Source: Virgibacillus profundi (GTDB lineage Bacteria; Bacillota; Bacilli; Bacillales; Amphibacillaceae). Taken from it: a stretch of DNA of 64,000 nucleotides. A program made the translations under genes and the position numbers. The notes under the pieces are model-generated. The model did not search any database. It was not told where the DNA came from and worked only from the letters and a program-made list of their open reading frames with translations. The stretch spans positions 222,212 to 286,211 of the forward strand of contig NZ_NPOA01000004.1 of NCBI RefSeq assembly GCF_002287375.1. Reading direction: 5' to 3'. Below, piece after piece: positions 53,875-63,794 of the stretch (positions are counted from its first letter, which is position 1; every line of letters starts with the position of its first letter).

Positions 53875-54909
53875 ATGAAGGAGCAATTGGAGGCAATTCA
53901 ATCAGAAGCATTGGAAAAAATTGACGGAACTAATAATGTTAAAGAGCTACAAGAAATTAAAGTTGCTTACTTAGGTAAAAAAGGTTCATTAACAGGTGTT
54001 TTAAGAGGGATGGGAAAGCTGTCCAAGGAAGAACGACCGGTTGTAGGTGAAATTGCCAATAAAGTAAGAGAAGCGATCACAGATGCATTGGAACAAAAAA
54101 GTGAAATCCTTGAACAAGAGGCAATGGAAAAACAATTAGAAGCAGAAGCAATTGATATTACATTGCCTGGTCGGCAGGTTAAGGTTGGCGGTCCTCATTT
54201 ATTGACATCAATTGTTGAGGAGATTGAAGATTTATTTATTGGAATGGGCTTTGAGGTGCGGGAAGGTCCGGAAGTGGAGACAGATTACTATAACTTCGAG
54301 GCACTAAATTTACCAAAAGGTCATCCGGCAAGAGATATGCAGGATACATTTTATCTTACAAACGAGCTATTAATGAGAACACATACATCTCCCGTTCAAG
54401 CCAGAACAATGCGTGAATTTGACGGTGGGAAGCCTGTGAGAATGATATGTCCAGGAAAAGTATACAGACGGGACACAGATGACGCGACACATTCACATCA
54501 ATTCACACAAATTGAAGGACTTTTTGTTGATGAAAATGTTCGAATGAGTGACCTGAAAGGAATACTGGATACATTTGCCAAGAAAATGTTCGGCCAGGAA
54601 CGTAAAATACGCCTGCGTCCAAGTTATTTCCCATTCACTGAGCCTTCTGTCGAAATGGATATTTCATGTAAGGTATGCGGTGGTGATGGCTGTTCCGTAT
54701 GTAAAGGAAGTGGCTGGATAGAGATATTAGGTGCAGGTATGGTACATCCGAATGTCCTTGAAATGGCTGGGTATGATCCTGAGAAATACAGTGGTTTTGC
54801 ATTTGGCATGGGTACTGAACGAATTGCCATGTTGAAATACGGAGTAAATGACATCAGACAATTTTACACAAATGATATACGGTTTTTGAAACAGTATCAC
54901 AATGCGTAG
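53875..54909 (+). CDS. pheS: Phenylalanyl-tRNA synthetase alpha subunit
   Basis: A 344-residue class II catalytic subunit (the same length as B. subtilis PheS). The N-terminal coiled coil (about 1-85) binds tRNA. Motif 2 is near [20 protein letters not shown] (about 200-219), and motif 3 ends [14 protein letters not shown] (about 305-318). ATG 53875 is preferred over TTG 53869 because AAGGAGG then sits 8 nt upstream. pheT follows 17 nt downstream. Confidence 0.96.
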   Translation: MKEQLEAIQSEALEKIDGTNNVKELQEIKVAYLGKKGSLTGVLRGMGKLSKEERPVVGEIANKVREAITDALEQKSEILEQEAMEKQLEAEAIDITLPGRQVKVGGPHLLTSIVEEIEDLFIGMGFEVREGPEVETDYYNFEALNLPKGHPARDMQDTFYLTNELLMRTHTSPVQARTMREFDGGKPVRMICPGKVYRRDTDDATHSHQFTQIEGLFVDENVRMSDLKGILDTFAKKMFGQERKIRLRPSYFPFTEPSVEMDISCKVCGGDGCSVCKGSGWIEILGAGMVHPNVLEMAGYDPEKYSGFAFGMGTERIAMLKYGVNDIRQFYTNDIRFLKQYHNA

Positions 54910-54926
54910 GGAGGTAACTTAAAAGT

Positions 54927-57353
54927 ATGTTAGTATCATTAAATTGGTTAAAAAATTATGTGGATATTGGAATGATCAGTCCTGAAGAATTAGCAGAAAA
55001 GATTACAAAATCCGGGATTGAAGTGGATGGAATTGAATATATTGCTGAGAAAAGCGAAAATGTTGTCGTAGGATATGTGGAGTCTTGCGAAAAGCATCCA
55101 AATGCGGATAAATTAAATCTTTGTCAGGTAGATGTTGGTGATGACAAGCTGCAGATTATTTGTGGCGCACCAAATATTGCCCAAGGTCAAAAAGTTGCTG
55201 TAGCAAAACCTGGTGCAGTATTACCTGGTAATTTTAAAATTAAAAAGGTTAAACTTCGCGGCGTGGAATCAAATGGTATGATCTGTTCTCTGAAGGAACT
55301 TGGGGTCGAGGAAAAATATGTGCCGAAAGATGCTGTAGATGGAATTTTTGTTTTTCCAGATAATGTAACAATTGGGGGAAATGTTGAAGCCTTACTTAAT
55401 TTGAATGATGCAGTTTTAGAATTTGATTTAACCCCAAACCGAGCAGATGCCTTATCTATGCATGGTGTAGCATATGAGGTAGCTGCGATTTTGAATCAGC
55501 CAATCCAATTACCTGAAGAAGCGGTGGAGGTAAGTGATGAGGATGCAAATAGTTATGTTTCTGTAGAGGTGGAAGATAAAGATTTAAATCCATATTATGG
55601 TGCATTTATTATTAAGGATCTTGAAATAAAACCATCTCCGCTATGGATGTGCAATTACCTAATGGCAGCAGGAATTCGTCCCATTAATAATGTTGTTGAT
55701 ATTACGAACTATGTCCTCCTTGAATATGGTCAGCCATTACATGCATTTGATTACGACAGGCTTCAGTCTGAAAAAATTGTTGTCCGCCGTGCGAAACAAG
55801 GAGAGACGCTTGTTACATTGGACGATCAGGAAAGAACATTATCAGAAGATCATCTTGTAATTACGAATGGATTAGAACCTGTTGCACTGGCTGGTGTTAT
55901 GGGTGGTGCAGGTACAGAAGTAAATGAGACTACTACTACTGTTTTATTGGAAGCAGCATACTTTGTCTCATCGGCTGTTCGAAAGACAGTTAAAGATACA
56001 GGGTTACGCAGTGAATCGAGTACAAGATTTGAAAAAGGAATTGATCCAAATCGTGTGAAGAAGGCAGGACTAAGAGCTTGTCAGCTTCTGCAGCAATATG
56101 CTGGTGGGAAAGTCCTTGCAAATACAGTTGAATTTGATGAGTTGGACCGTTCCGAAAAAGTAGTTGAAATAAATACGACAGAGATTAATAAACGCCTGGG
56201 AACTGAAATTACAATAGCAGAAATTATTGATATTTTAAATAAGCTACGATTTAATTTTGAGCAAAATAACGAAGATTTCACTGTTTATGCTCCCACCCGG
56301 CGTGGAGATATTACTATTTTTGAGGATATGCTTGAGGAAGTAGCTCGAATTTATGGCTATGATAATCTGCCATACACCTTACCAGTGGGCGCATCACAAG
56401 CTGGGGCTTTAACTGAAAGACAGCAATTAAAACGTGATATTAAAAATTATCTTCAAGGTACAGGATTAATGGAAACAATTACGTATTCACTTACGAATGA
56501 AAAAAACATCGGTAAGCTGATCAGTCCGGAAGTTCAGGAAAATAATCCGGAACCAATAGCATTGGCTATGCCCATGACTGAAGATCATAAATATTTACGG
56601 TTGAGTCTATTGCCTGAGCTTTTGGGAACATTAGGCTATAACCAGGCAAGAAATCAGTCAAACCTAGCCTATTATGAATTGGGTCCGATATATATAACAC
56701 ATGAAAAAACGTTGACTAAGCAACCTGATGAAAGTTTACGACTTGCAGGAGCGTTATCAGGAACATGGACAGAACAGCCATGGCAGCAAGAGAAAAAAGA
56801 AGTGGATTTTTATCTAACCAAAGGTATATTGGAAGGGCTTTTTGATTTCTTGCAAATCCCTGTTTTATTTAAACAGGCTAAGCTTCCTGATATGCACCCG
56901 GGTCGATGTGCAACACTGACACTCCATGATGAAGTAATTGGATTCATTGGGCAGTTACATCCAATTTTGGAAAAAAATATGGATTTGAAGGAAACATTTG
57001 TATTTGATGTAAACATGGAAAAAGTATTTGCAGCCTATTCAAATGAGTCCACCTATAGTCAAATCCCGAAATACCCATCTATTGCACGTGACATTGCCTT
57101 TATTCTTGATGAGGAAGTACTTGCAGGAGATGTAAAAGCTACAATTGAAGAAACAGGTGCTCCACTTGTAAAGAAAGTCGACATTTTTGATGTATATCAA
57201 GGGGAAAATGCACCAGATGGTAAGAAGTCAATTGCCTACAGTTTACTATATCAGCACCCGGAAAAAACGTTAAAAGATGATGAAATAGAAGAATCATTTA
57301 ACGAAATAATTGAAACGGTCAATAGTAAATATGGTGCATATGTAAGATCCTAA
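54927..57353 (+). CDS. pheT: Phenylalanyl-tRNA synthetase beta subunit
   Basis: An 808-residue partner of PheS (B. subtilis 804). An EMAP-type OB fold (about 40-150), B3/B4 editing domain (about 205-400), B5 domain (about 405-480), a catalytic-like core and the C-terminal ferredoxin-fold anticodon-binding domain (about 715-808). It removes mischarged tyrosine in addition to binding tRNA. The terminator at 57356 closes the operon. Confidence 0.96.
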   Translation: MLVSLNWLKNYVDIGMISPEELAEKITKSGIEVDGIEYIAEKSENVVVGYVESCEKHPNADKLNLCQVDVGDDKLQIICGAPNIAQGQKVAVAKPGAVLPGNFKIKKVKLRGVESNGMICSLKELGVEEKYVPKDAVDGIFVFPDNVTIGGNVEALLNLNDAVLEFDLTPNRADALSMHGVAYEVAAILNQPIQLPEEAVEVSDEDANSYVSVEVEDKDLNPYYGAFIIKDLEIKPSPLWMCNYLMAAGIRPINNVVDITNYVLLEYGQPLHAFDYDRLQSEKIVVRRAKQGETLVTLDDQERTLSEDHLVITNGLEPVALAGVMGGAGTEVNETTTTVLLEAAYFVSSAVRKTVKDTGLRSESSTRFEKGIDPNRVKKAGLRACQLLQQYAGGKVLANTVEFDELDRSEKVVEINTTEINKRLGTEITIAEIIDILNKLRFNFEQNNEDFTVYAPTRRGDITIFEDMLEEVARIYGYDNLPYTLPVGASQAGALTERQQLKRDIKNYLQGTGLMETITYSLTNEKNIGKLISPEVQENNPEPIALAMPMTEDHKYLRLSLLPELLGTLGYNQARNQSNLAYYELGPIYITHEKTLTKQPDESLRLAGALSGTWTEQPWQQEKKEVDFYLTKGILEGLFDFLQIPVLFKQAKLPDMHPGRCATLTLHDEVIGFIGQLHPILEKNMDLKETFVFDVNMEKVFAAYSNESTYSQIPKYPSIARDIAFILDEEVLAGDVKATIEETGAPLVKKVDIFDVYQGENAPDGKKSIAYSLLYQHPEKTLKDDEIEESFNEIIETVNSKYGAYVRS

Positions 57354-57355
57354 TT

Positions 57356-57389
57356 AAAAAACGATGTGGCAGTTGCCATATCGTTTTTT
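57356..57389 (+). terminator. Terminator after pheT
   Basis: AAAAAACGATGTGGCA (57356-57371) pairs with TGCCATATCGTTTTTT (57374-57389), with one G-U pair. Confidence 0.9.
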
Positions 57390-57533
57390 ATATCATCTGG
57401 AAAGTGAATGTATATAGGTTAAAGCAAAAAAATAATAAATATTGAAATGCATAGGAATATCAGTTTCCTAAATGTATATCTTCATGTTAATATAAAGAGA
57501 ACAATTTTTTTCCAAGACAGGAGGAGACCCGCT

Positions 57534-57797
57534 GTGGCTCAACAGGATAAACAACGCATAACTGTAGAAATAAATCATAAATCCTATACAATAATTGGCA
57601 AAGAACCTGTCAGTCATGTACGCATGGTTGCCAGTCTGGTTGATCAGAAAATGAATGAAATACAAGAGAAGAACGCTCATCTTGATACAACAAAATTAGC
57701 AGTACTTACAGCTGTGAATACAATGAATGATTATCTGAAATTAAAAGAGGACTATGCCTCGTTGCTTGGTTCATTAAAAAAGAAAGAGGATCAATAA
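57534..57797 (+). CDS. zapA: Cell division protein ZapA
   Basis: An 87-residue FtsZ-bundling protein (B. subtilis ZapA 85). The N-terminal beta-hairpin domain (RITVEINHKSYTIIG) is followed by a long dimerising helix. The GTG at 57534 is preferred because AGGAGGAG lies just upstream; the reading from 57447 adds 29 residues that are not in the family. It is 3 nt from cvpA, with which it is paired in Bacillus. Confidence 0.93.
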   Translation: MAQQDKQRITVEINHKSYTIIGKEPVSHVRMVASLVDQKMNEIQEKNAHLDTTKLAVLTAVNTMNDYLKLKEDYASLLGSLKKKEDQ

Positions 57798-57800
57798 AGT

Positions 57801-58355
57801 ATGGTTGATTTTATTTTAATTTTAATATTGGTTTTTGGTTTTTTAGTTGGTTTAAAAAGAGGCTTTATCCTGCAATTGTTTCATTTAGCCGGATTTATTA
57901 TCGCATTTATTGTGGCTGCCGTATATTATGATGATCTTGGACCAAGACTCTCACTCTGGATTCCCTATCCGGAAATATCTGATGAAAGTGCCTGGGCCGA
58001 TTTCCTGGAAGCTTTACCGCTTGAAAATGGTTTTTATAATGCCATTGCATTTGCGGTAATCTTTTTTGCTGTCAAAATCATCTTGCAAATAATAGCTTCC
58101 ATGCTTGATTTTGTTGCTTCTTTACCACTATTAAAATCAGTGAATAAAATTCTTGGAGCAATACTTGGATTTGTCGAGGTTTATCTCTTAACCTTTATTA
58201 TTTTATATATTTTGGCATTAACTCCAATAACAGGAATTCAAGCCTGGATCAATGATTCATCGATTGCCTTATTTATGATAGAGGACACACCATATCTATC
58301 AGAAAAAATAAAAGAACTGTGGTTTACACATGTTACAGATATGTTTAATAGTTAA
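57801..58355 (+). CDS. cvpA: CvpA family membrane protein
   Basis: A 184-residue protein with four hydrophobic segments (about 2-20, 25-45, 78-98 and 120-148), matching CvpA/YshB. E. coli CvpA is named after colicin V production and supports envelope tolerance; its molecular activity is unknown. The start lies 3 nt after zapA. A very long hairpin follows. Confidence 0.88.
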   Translation: MVDFILILILVFGFLVGLKRGFILQLFHLAGFIIAFIVAAVYYDDLGPRLSLWIPYPEISDESAWADFLEALPLENGFYNAIAFAVIFFAVKIILQIIASMLDFVASLPLLKSVNKILGAILGFVEVYLLTFIILYILALTPITGIQAWINDSSIALFMIEDTPYLSEKIKELWFTHVTDMFNS

Positions 58356-58363
58356 TTATGTGG

Positions 58364-58443
58364 AAAAAGGCTGATTCAAAGTGTTAGTGATACTAATGTA
58401 CGTCATGTACAATAGGTATTAACTAAAACGAATCAGTCTTTTT
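58364..58443 (+). terminator. Long nested hairpin terminator after cvpA
   Basis: AAAAAGGCTGATTC (58364-58377) pairs with GAATCAGTCTTTTT (58430-58443). Inside, TTAGT pairs with ACTAA, ATAC with GTAT and GTAC with GTAC, giving an 80-nt nearly continuous imperfect hairpin. Confidence 0.75.
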
Positions 58444-58496
58444 GATGCATTGATAGGGAAGCACGTAAGGCTTTTTTAGTAAATTTTGTAGCTTTT

Positions 58497-59000
58497 TAAT
58501 CCTCGGAGTTGATATAAAGTGCGACGCAGTGAAAATCATTTACAAACACTGGTTGAGAGCAGGGATTCGCTCCGGAAACACATTTCGCGGACCTTAGGGC
58601 GGCTGGTGAGCCTCCTCGTGCTACGCACTCCGGGGTCTCACCTATGCCTTTCCTCCCGCAGGAGTCTTCAATGTGTTTCCTCCGCTGGATTTCCGGTTAC
58701 TGTTGATGTAATGCATTAGTAGTCAATTTTTAAAACATCGAACCATCTCACCAGTTCGGTTGAGCGAAGGGCGGTGACTCCTGCGGGAACAAAGGTTTTC
58801 GGTGGGGCGAGTAATCGCAGTCCCAGCACGTGTCCGAAGACCCCGCAGAATGGTTTTCTCGAGGAGGCTAAGGCCGTGCCCTAAGGTCCGCATCCGCCCG
58901 GAGTGATCCCGAACGGCGATTATAGTAAACAGTAGTTACGTCGCATTTTATATCTTTTGTGACAAAAACAACAATTTATTAAAAAGAAGCATTTTAGAAG
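58497..59000. repeat. Composite GC-rich repeat element D
   Basis: Fills most of the 748-nt gap between cvpA and polX. Imperfect inverted ends: 58510-58529 (TGATATAAAGTGCGACGCAG) and 58935-58954 (GTTACGTCGCATTTTATATC). Bases 58597-58681 are identical to 24791-24875 of element A. A central segment (58693-58781) is the inverse of 42968-43055 in C. In module 2 a TTTTCGGTGGGGCGAGTAA segment, normally at the element end, is inserted at about 58792-58826. The ORF at 58519-58719 is not a gene. Confidence 0.8.
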
Positions 59001-59040
59001 AAATACTTCGCATAAAGTATCAACAGTGCGGTTTAAATAT

Positions 59041-59080
59041 CGTTGAACTAAGCTTGGCGATAAGCCAGGTTTTCTAAGAG
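59041..59080 (+). repeat. Short dispersed repeat (copy 2)
   Basis: CGTTGAACTAA, GCTTGGCGATAAGCCA and GTTTTCTAAGA match 23996-24051, with a 16-nt deletion in the middle relative to that copy. It abuts element D. Confidence 0.65.
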
Positions 59081-59103
59081 AATATTATACAGGTGGGATC
59101 ATC

Positions 59104-60822
59104 ATGGATGTAAATAAAAAAGATGTAATTAAATTACTTGAAAATATAGCTATATACTTGGAATTAAAAGGAGAGAATCCTTTTAAAACTTCTGCATACC
59201 GAAAAGCAGCGCAAGCCCTTGAAACAGATGAAAGATCATTAACCGAAATAGAAGATTTTACGAAAATTAAGGGCATTGGTAAGGGAACAGGTACGGTTAT
59301 TGTGGAATATATAGAAAACGGTACATCAGAAATGCTGCAGGAATTGCAAAAAGAGGTACCGGAGGGATTAATACCACTACTTGATTTACCGGGTTTAGGT
59401 GGTAAAAAACTAGCAAAGCTTTATCAGGAGCTTGGTGTCAGGAATGCAGAAACATTAAAAGAAGTATGTGAAAATGGACAGGTTGAAAAGCTTGCCGGGT
59501 TCGGTAAGAAAACAGCGGAAAAGATTCTTGCAGCAATAGAAGATTCAGGAAAACGTCCAGAGCGCTTACCGATAGCTATCATGCTGCCAATTGCTGAGAA
59601 AATTGAAGCATATGTTAAAGAAATTTCTGAGGTGGAAAACTTTTCACGGGCAGGTAGCCTGCGTCGAATGCGTGAAACAGTTAAAGATATTGATTTTATC
59701 ATTGCTACAGAACAACCGGAAAAAGTACGAGATTCCTTATTGAAAATGGAAAATATTAAGGAAGTCATTGCAAAAGGAGATACAAAAGTATCTGTTACAC
59801 TTGATGATATATATGATATTAATGTTGATTTCAGGCTTGTTACTGTAAATGAATTTGCAACAACACTTCATCATTTTACAGGGTCAAAAGAACATAATGT
59901 GGCAATGAGGCAGCTTGCTAAATCCCGTGGCGAAAAAATAAATGAATATGGAATTGAAATTGAAGAATCAGGCGAATTATTAACCTTCTCTTCCGAAAAA
60001 GAATTCTTCAGTCATTTTGGATTAACATATATTCCACCGGAAGTTAGAGAAAACACTGGTGAGGTTGAAGCCTTTGAAGATGAAATAAAACTTATCGAAA
60101 TGGATGACATTCGTGGTGACCTGCATATGCACACTACATTTAGTGATGGGGCCCAGTCATTGGAAGAAATGGTAAATCAGGTTCGTGATAAGGGATATTC
60201 GTATATGGCAATCACCGATCACTCTAAATTTTTGCGGGTAGCCAATGGATTGGATGAAAGCCGATTAAGAAAACAACGGGAAGAAATAGCTAAATTAAAT
60301 GATAAGTATAATGATATTCATATTTTCGCCGGTGTGGAAATGGATATTTTACCGGATGGAACACTTGATTTTTCAGACGACTTCTTAAAAGAAATGGATT
60401 TTGTAATTGGTGCAATTCATTCCAGTTTCAATCAGACAGAGGAAAAGATCATGAATCGTCTGTATGCTGCATTGGAAAATCCATATGTATCACTTATCGC
60501 TCATCCAACAGGTAGATTGATTGGCAGACGTGAGGGATATCAAGTAGATGTGGAAAAATTAATAGAACGTGCAAAGGAAACAAATACAGCACTGGAAATC
60601 AATGCAAATCCGAATCGCCTGGATTTGTCATCCGAATGGGTTAGAAAAGCGCAAGAAGCAGATGCAACTATAGCAATAAATACAGATGCACATAATTATC
60701 AAATGCTTGATCATATGGTATATGGTGTAGGTGTGGCAAGAAAAGGCTGGATCCGCAAAGAGTCTGTTATAAATACTTGGTCAAAAGAGAAACTTATTGA
60801 TTATTTCAATCGTAATAAATAA
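59104..60822 (+). CDS. polX: DNA polymerase/3-prime-5-prime exonuclease PolX
   Basis: A 572-residue family X repair polymerase fused to a PHP nuclease (B. subtilis YshC 570). Helix-hairpin-helix motifs (about 50-130, such as IKGIGKGT and LPGLGGKKLAK), palm with GSLRRMRETVKDIDFII (catalytic Asp about 196-198) and INVDFR (about 240), and the C-terminal PHP domain from about 335 with HMHTTFSDG and the metal ligands H and D to the end. It fills small gaps in base excision repair. GGTGGGA lies before the ATG; it precedes mutS2. Confidence 0.94.
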   Translation: MDVNKKDVIKLLENIAIYLELKGENPFKTSAYRKAAQALETDERSLTEIEDFTKIKGIGKGTGTVIVEYIENGTSEMLQELQKEVPEGLIPLLDLPGLGGKKLAKLYQELGVRNAETLKEVCENGQVEKLAGFGKKTAEKILAAIEDSGKRPERLPIAIMLPIAEKIEAYVKEISEVENFSRAGSLRRMRETVKDIDFIIATEQPEKVRDSLLKMENIKEVIAKGDTKVSVTLDDIYDINVDFRLVTVNEFATTLHHFTGSKEHNVAMRQLAKSRGEKINEYGIEIEESGELLTFSSEKEFFSHFGLTYIPPEVRENTGEVEAFEDEIKLIEMDDIRGDLHMHTTFSDGAQSLEEMVNQVRDKGYSYMAITDHSKFLRVANGLDESRLRKQREEIAKLNDKYNDIHIFAGVEMDILPDGTLDFSDDFLKEMDFVIGAIHSSFNQTEEKIMNRLYAALENPYVSLIAHPTGRLIGRREGYQVDVEKLIERAKETNTALEINANPNRLDLSSEWVRKAQEADATIAINTDAHNYQMLDHMVYGVGVARKGWIRKESVINTWSKEKLIDYFNRNK

Positions 60823-60907
60823 TAACAGGAAAAGTAGACTTGTTCACCGGTTCAGGGGGACAGATACTTGTACATGATAAGCTATGCAGTTAAAGGAGTA
60901 AGTATAT

Positions 60908-63250
60908 ATGAATGATAGAATTCTCCGTGTACTTGAATTTAATAAAATAATTGAACAACTGAATAATCAGACTGCTACATCCCTCGGGAAAGATCTTGCT
61001 ATAAAAATGAACCCTTCAATAGATGTAAATGAAGTAATACAACTACAGAACGAGACAGATGAAGCAGCACAAATTGTACGTTTGAATAAAGTTATTCCTT
61101 TAGGTGGAATAGCTGATATCAGGGAAAGTCTTAAACGCAGTGCAATTGGTGGTATTTTAACGATAAGTGAATGTTTGGATGTTGCCAATACGATATATGG
61201 TGGGCGACAGGCAAAAGTTTTCATTGAAAATCTGGAAGAAGATTTGACGATTTTAAAAGAACTTGCCGACCTTATTACACCACTCCGGGAATTGGAAACC
61301 CATATAAAAAGCTGTATAGACGATCATGGGTACGTGATGGATAGTGCCTCACATAAGCTCAGGAGTGTCAGGTCCTCCATTCGTACATTTGAAAGCAGAG
61401 TTCGGGATAGGCTTGAGGGTTATACAAAAACAAATAGCAATATGCTGTCAGATGCGATTATAACGATTCGAAATGATCGCTATGTGTTACCGGTTAAACA
61501 GGAATACCGTGGATCGATTGGTGGAATTGTTCATGATCAGTCTGCCTCAGGCCAAACATTATTCATGGAGCCTAAAGCAGTTGTTGACTTAAACAATCAA
61601 CTACAGGAAGCAGCAGTTAAAGAAAAGCAGGAAATAGAACGGATATTACGTGAATTAAGTGAGCATATTGCAAGTCAGGAAGCATTTTTATACGAAAATG
61701 TAACTACACTTGGGAAAATCGACTTCATATTTGCCAGAGCTAAATATGGGCAGCAAATGAAAGCAGCAATGCCGAAAATTAATGATAAAGGTATTATTAA
61801 GATGCAGCAGGCACGTCACCCGTTAATTCCAATTGATGAAGTAGTTGCAAATGATGTTGAAATAGGCGAAACATATACATCAATTGTAATTACCGGTCCC
61901 AATACTGGCGGAAAAACGGTCACTCTGAAAATGGTTGGGTTATGCACATTAATGGCCCAATCAGGTTTGCAGATACCAGCACTTGATGGCTGTGAAATGG
62001 CAGTTTTTGACGATGTGTTTGCAGATATTGGAGATGAACAATCGATTGAACAGAACTTAAGTACATTTTCTTCCCATATGACGAATATTGTTGAAATAAT
62101 TAAACAGGTTGATTATAATTCATTAGTTCTATTTGATGAGCTTGGTTCAGGTACAGACCCCCAGGAAGGTGCAGCACTGGCGATGTCTATCCTGGATGAG
62201 GTAGTCTCCAGAAATGCACGTGTAATTGCAACAACTCATTATCCTGAATTAAAAGCATATGGATACAATCGTGAAAATGTTGTTAATGCATCTGTTGAAT
62301 TTGATGTAAAAACATTACAGCCGACCTATCGTTTGTTAATCGGAGTTCCGGGTCGAAGTAATGCATTTGACATTTCGAAGCGTTTAGGGTTGGACAACGG
62401 TATTATTGAAAGAGCAAAAAGCCATATAGGTGTTGACTCTAAAAGTGTTGAAAATATGATTGCCTCGCTGGAAAAGTCCCAACTGGATGCAGAAAAGGAC
62501 TACAGAGAAGCACATCAGATTTTACTTGATAGTGAGAATTTACGCGAAGACCTGAATAAAGAGTGGAAACAGTTTGAGCAAAAACGGGAAATGTTATATA
62601 AAAAGGCAGAGGAAAAGGCAGAGAAAGCTTTGACTAAAGCACGTGAAGAAGCTGAAATAATCGTTGATGAAATCCGTAAATTGAAAACAAACACGAATAT
62701 GAAAGAACATGAATGGATTGAAGCAAAAAAAATGCTGGAGGAAGCAAAACCTAATCTTTCTTCCAAACAGGAAAATAAAATAACTGAACCAAATCCTTCT
62801 CGTGAAGAATTACAGCCAGGGGACGAAATAAAACTGTTGACTGTTAACCAAAAAGGTGAAGTATTAGAAAAGGTTAATGAAAATGAATACCTCGTACAAG
62901 TTGGGATTATGAAGGTTAAGGTGAAAAGAAAAGACCTTCAATTAATCGGTAAGCAAAAGCAAATAATCGAAAGGCCACTGGCAACAATTAAAGGTTCGGC
63001 CTATCATGTCAGTACAGAGCTCGATTTACGCGGCGAACGTTTTGAGGACGCGTTATTAAAACTGGAAAAGTATATTGATGATACATTACTGGCAGGTTAT
63101 CCCAAAGTATTTATTATTCATGGTAAAGGCACAGGGGCACTGAGAAAAGGGGTTCAGGAATTTGTGAAAAAACACCCAAGTATTGCATCAGCCAGACCTG
63201 GTTCAATGGGAGAAGGCGGTAGTGGTGTAACGGTTATTGAATTTCGCTAG
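60908..63250 (+). CDS. mutS2: MutS2 family ATPase/Smr endonuclease
   Basis: A 780-residue protein (B. subtilis MutSB 785) lacking the mismatch-recognition domain of MutS1. The core clamp (about 1-300), ATPase with Walker [13 protein letters not shown] (about 330) and Walker [12 protein letters not shown] (about 407), a coiled coil (about 510-620), a KOW-like segment and the C-terminal Smr domain (about 705-780) with [12 protein letters not shown] and [12 protein letters not shown]. Recent work in B. subtilis ties MutS2 to rescue of collided ribosomes; older work to suppression of recombination. AAAGGAG lies before the ATG. Confidence 0.95.
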   Translation: MNDRILRVLEFNKIIEQLNNQTATSLGKDLAIKMNPSIDVNEVIQLQNETDEAAQIVRLNKVIPLGGIADIRESLKRSAIGGILTISECLDVANTIYGGRQAKVFIENLEEDLTILKELADLITPLRELETHIKSCIDDHGYVMDSASHKLRSVRSSIRTFESRVRDRLEGYTKTNSNMLSDAIITIRNDRYVLPVKQEYRGSIGGIVHDQSASGQTLFMEPKAVVDLNNQLQEAAVKEKQEIERILRELSEHIASQEAFLYENVTTLGKIDFIFARAKYGQQMKAAMPKINDKGIIKMQQARHPLIPIDEVVANDVEIGETYTSIVITGPNTGGKTVTLKMVGLCTLMAQSGLQIPALDGCEMAVFDDVFADIGDEQSIEQNLSTFSSHMTNIVEIIKQVDYNSLVLFDELGSGTDPQEGAALAMSILDEVVSRNARVIATTHYPELKAYGYNRENVVNASVEFDVKTLQPTYRLLIGVPGRSNAFDISKRLGLDNGIIERAKSHIGVDSKSVENMIASLEKSQLDAEKDYREAHQILLDSENLREDLNKEWKQFEQKREMLYKKAEEKAEKALTKAREEAEIIVDEIRKLKTNTNMKEHEWIEAKKMLEEAKPNLSSKQENKITEPNPSREELQPGDEIKLLTVNQKGEVLEKVNENEYLVQVGIMKVKVKRKDLQLIGKQKQIIERPLATIKGSAYHVSTELDLRGERFEDALLKLEKYIDDTLLAGYPKVFIIHGKGTGALRKGVQEFVKKHPSIASARPGSMGEGGSGVTVIEFR

Positions 63251-63293
63251 CGAGAAAGGGTTACACAAGTAAAGGAAAAGAGGTATTTCACTC

Positions 63294-63701
63294 ATGGATG
63301 TATTCTGGGAAAACATAATAGTGGAGACCGCTGCCAGATATAGTGTTGTTATTTTATGTACGATTGTGTTTTTAGCTATTTTTGAGTTGGTCACAACATA
63401 TAAAAATTGGCATGAAATTAAAAATGGCAACTTTGCAGTAGCGATGGCGACAGGTGGAAAGATCTTTGGGATAGCAACGATCTTCCGCTACTCCATCGAA
63501 CATAATGACACATTAATACAAAGCATTAGCTGGGGAACGATTGGCTTTATTTTATTATTATCAGGTTATTTTATTTTTGAGTTTCTTACACCAACAATTA
63601 AAGTTGACGAAGAGATTGGAAAAGGAAATAAGGCAGTCGGTTTAATTTCAATGATGATTTCGATAGGTTTATCATTTGTTATAGGTGCAAGTATTGGATA
63701 G
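63294..63701 (+). CDS. yshE: DUF350 membrane protein YshE
   Basis: A 135-residue membrane protein with four hydrophobic segments (about 17-38, 50-63, 76-97 and 115-133) and the DUF350 pattern: EIKNGNFAVAMATGGKIFGIA (about 42-62) and GNKAVGLISMMISIG. Function unknown. It follows mutS2 as in B. subtilis. A tiny membrane peptide gene follows 12 nt later. Confidence 0.88.
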   Translation: MDVFWENIIVETAARYSVVILCTIVFLAIFELVTTYKNWHEIKNGNFAVAMATGGKIFGIATIFRYSIEHNDTLIQSISWGTIGFILLLSGYFIFEFLTPTIKVDEEIGKGNKAVGLISMMISIGLSFVIGASIG

Positions 63702-63713
63702 GGGGAGACTACT

Positions 63714-63794
63714 GTGGTTTTAGACAGACTAGCTAAAATCTTAATTGTTGTAGCAGTTATATTTTTGATTGTTGGCATCGTATATATGTTGTAA
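63714..63794 (+). CDS. 26-residue single-pass membrane peptide
   Basis: GTG start with GGGGGAG 6 nt upstream encodes a 26-residue peptide beginning VLDRLAK and containing one hydrophobic helix (about 9-26). The ribosome binding site, tight spacing after yshE and the amphipathic start plus membrane helix support a real small protein. Function unknown; perhaps a partner of the DUF350 protein. Confidence 0.6.
   Translation: MVLDRLAKILIVVAVIFLIVGIVYML

Noticed and set aside
58519-58719. 66-residue ORF inside repeat element D
   Set aside because: It is the translation of the 85-nt repeated hairpin block; no ribosome binding site and no similarity to a protein family.
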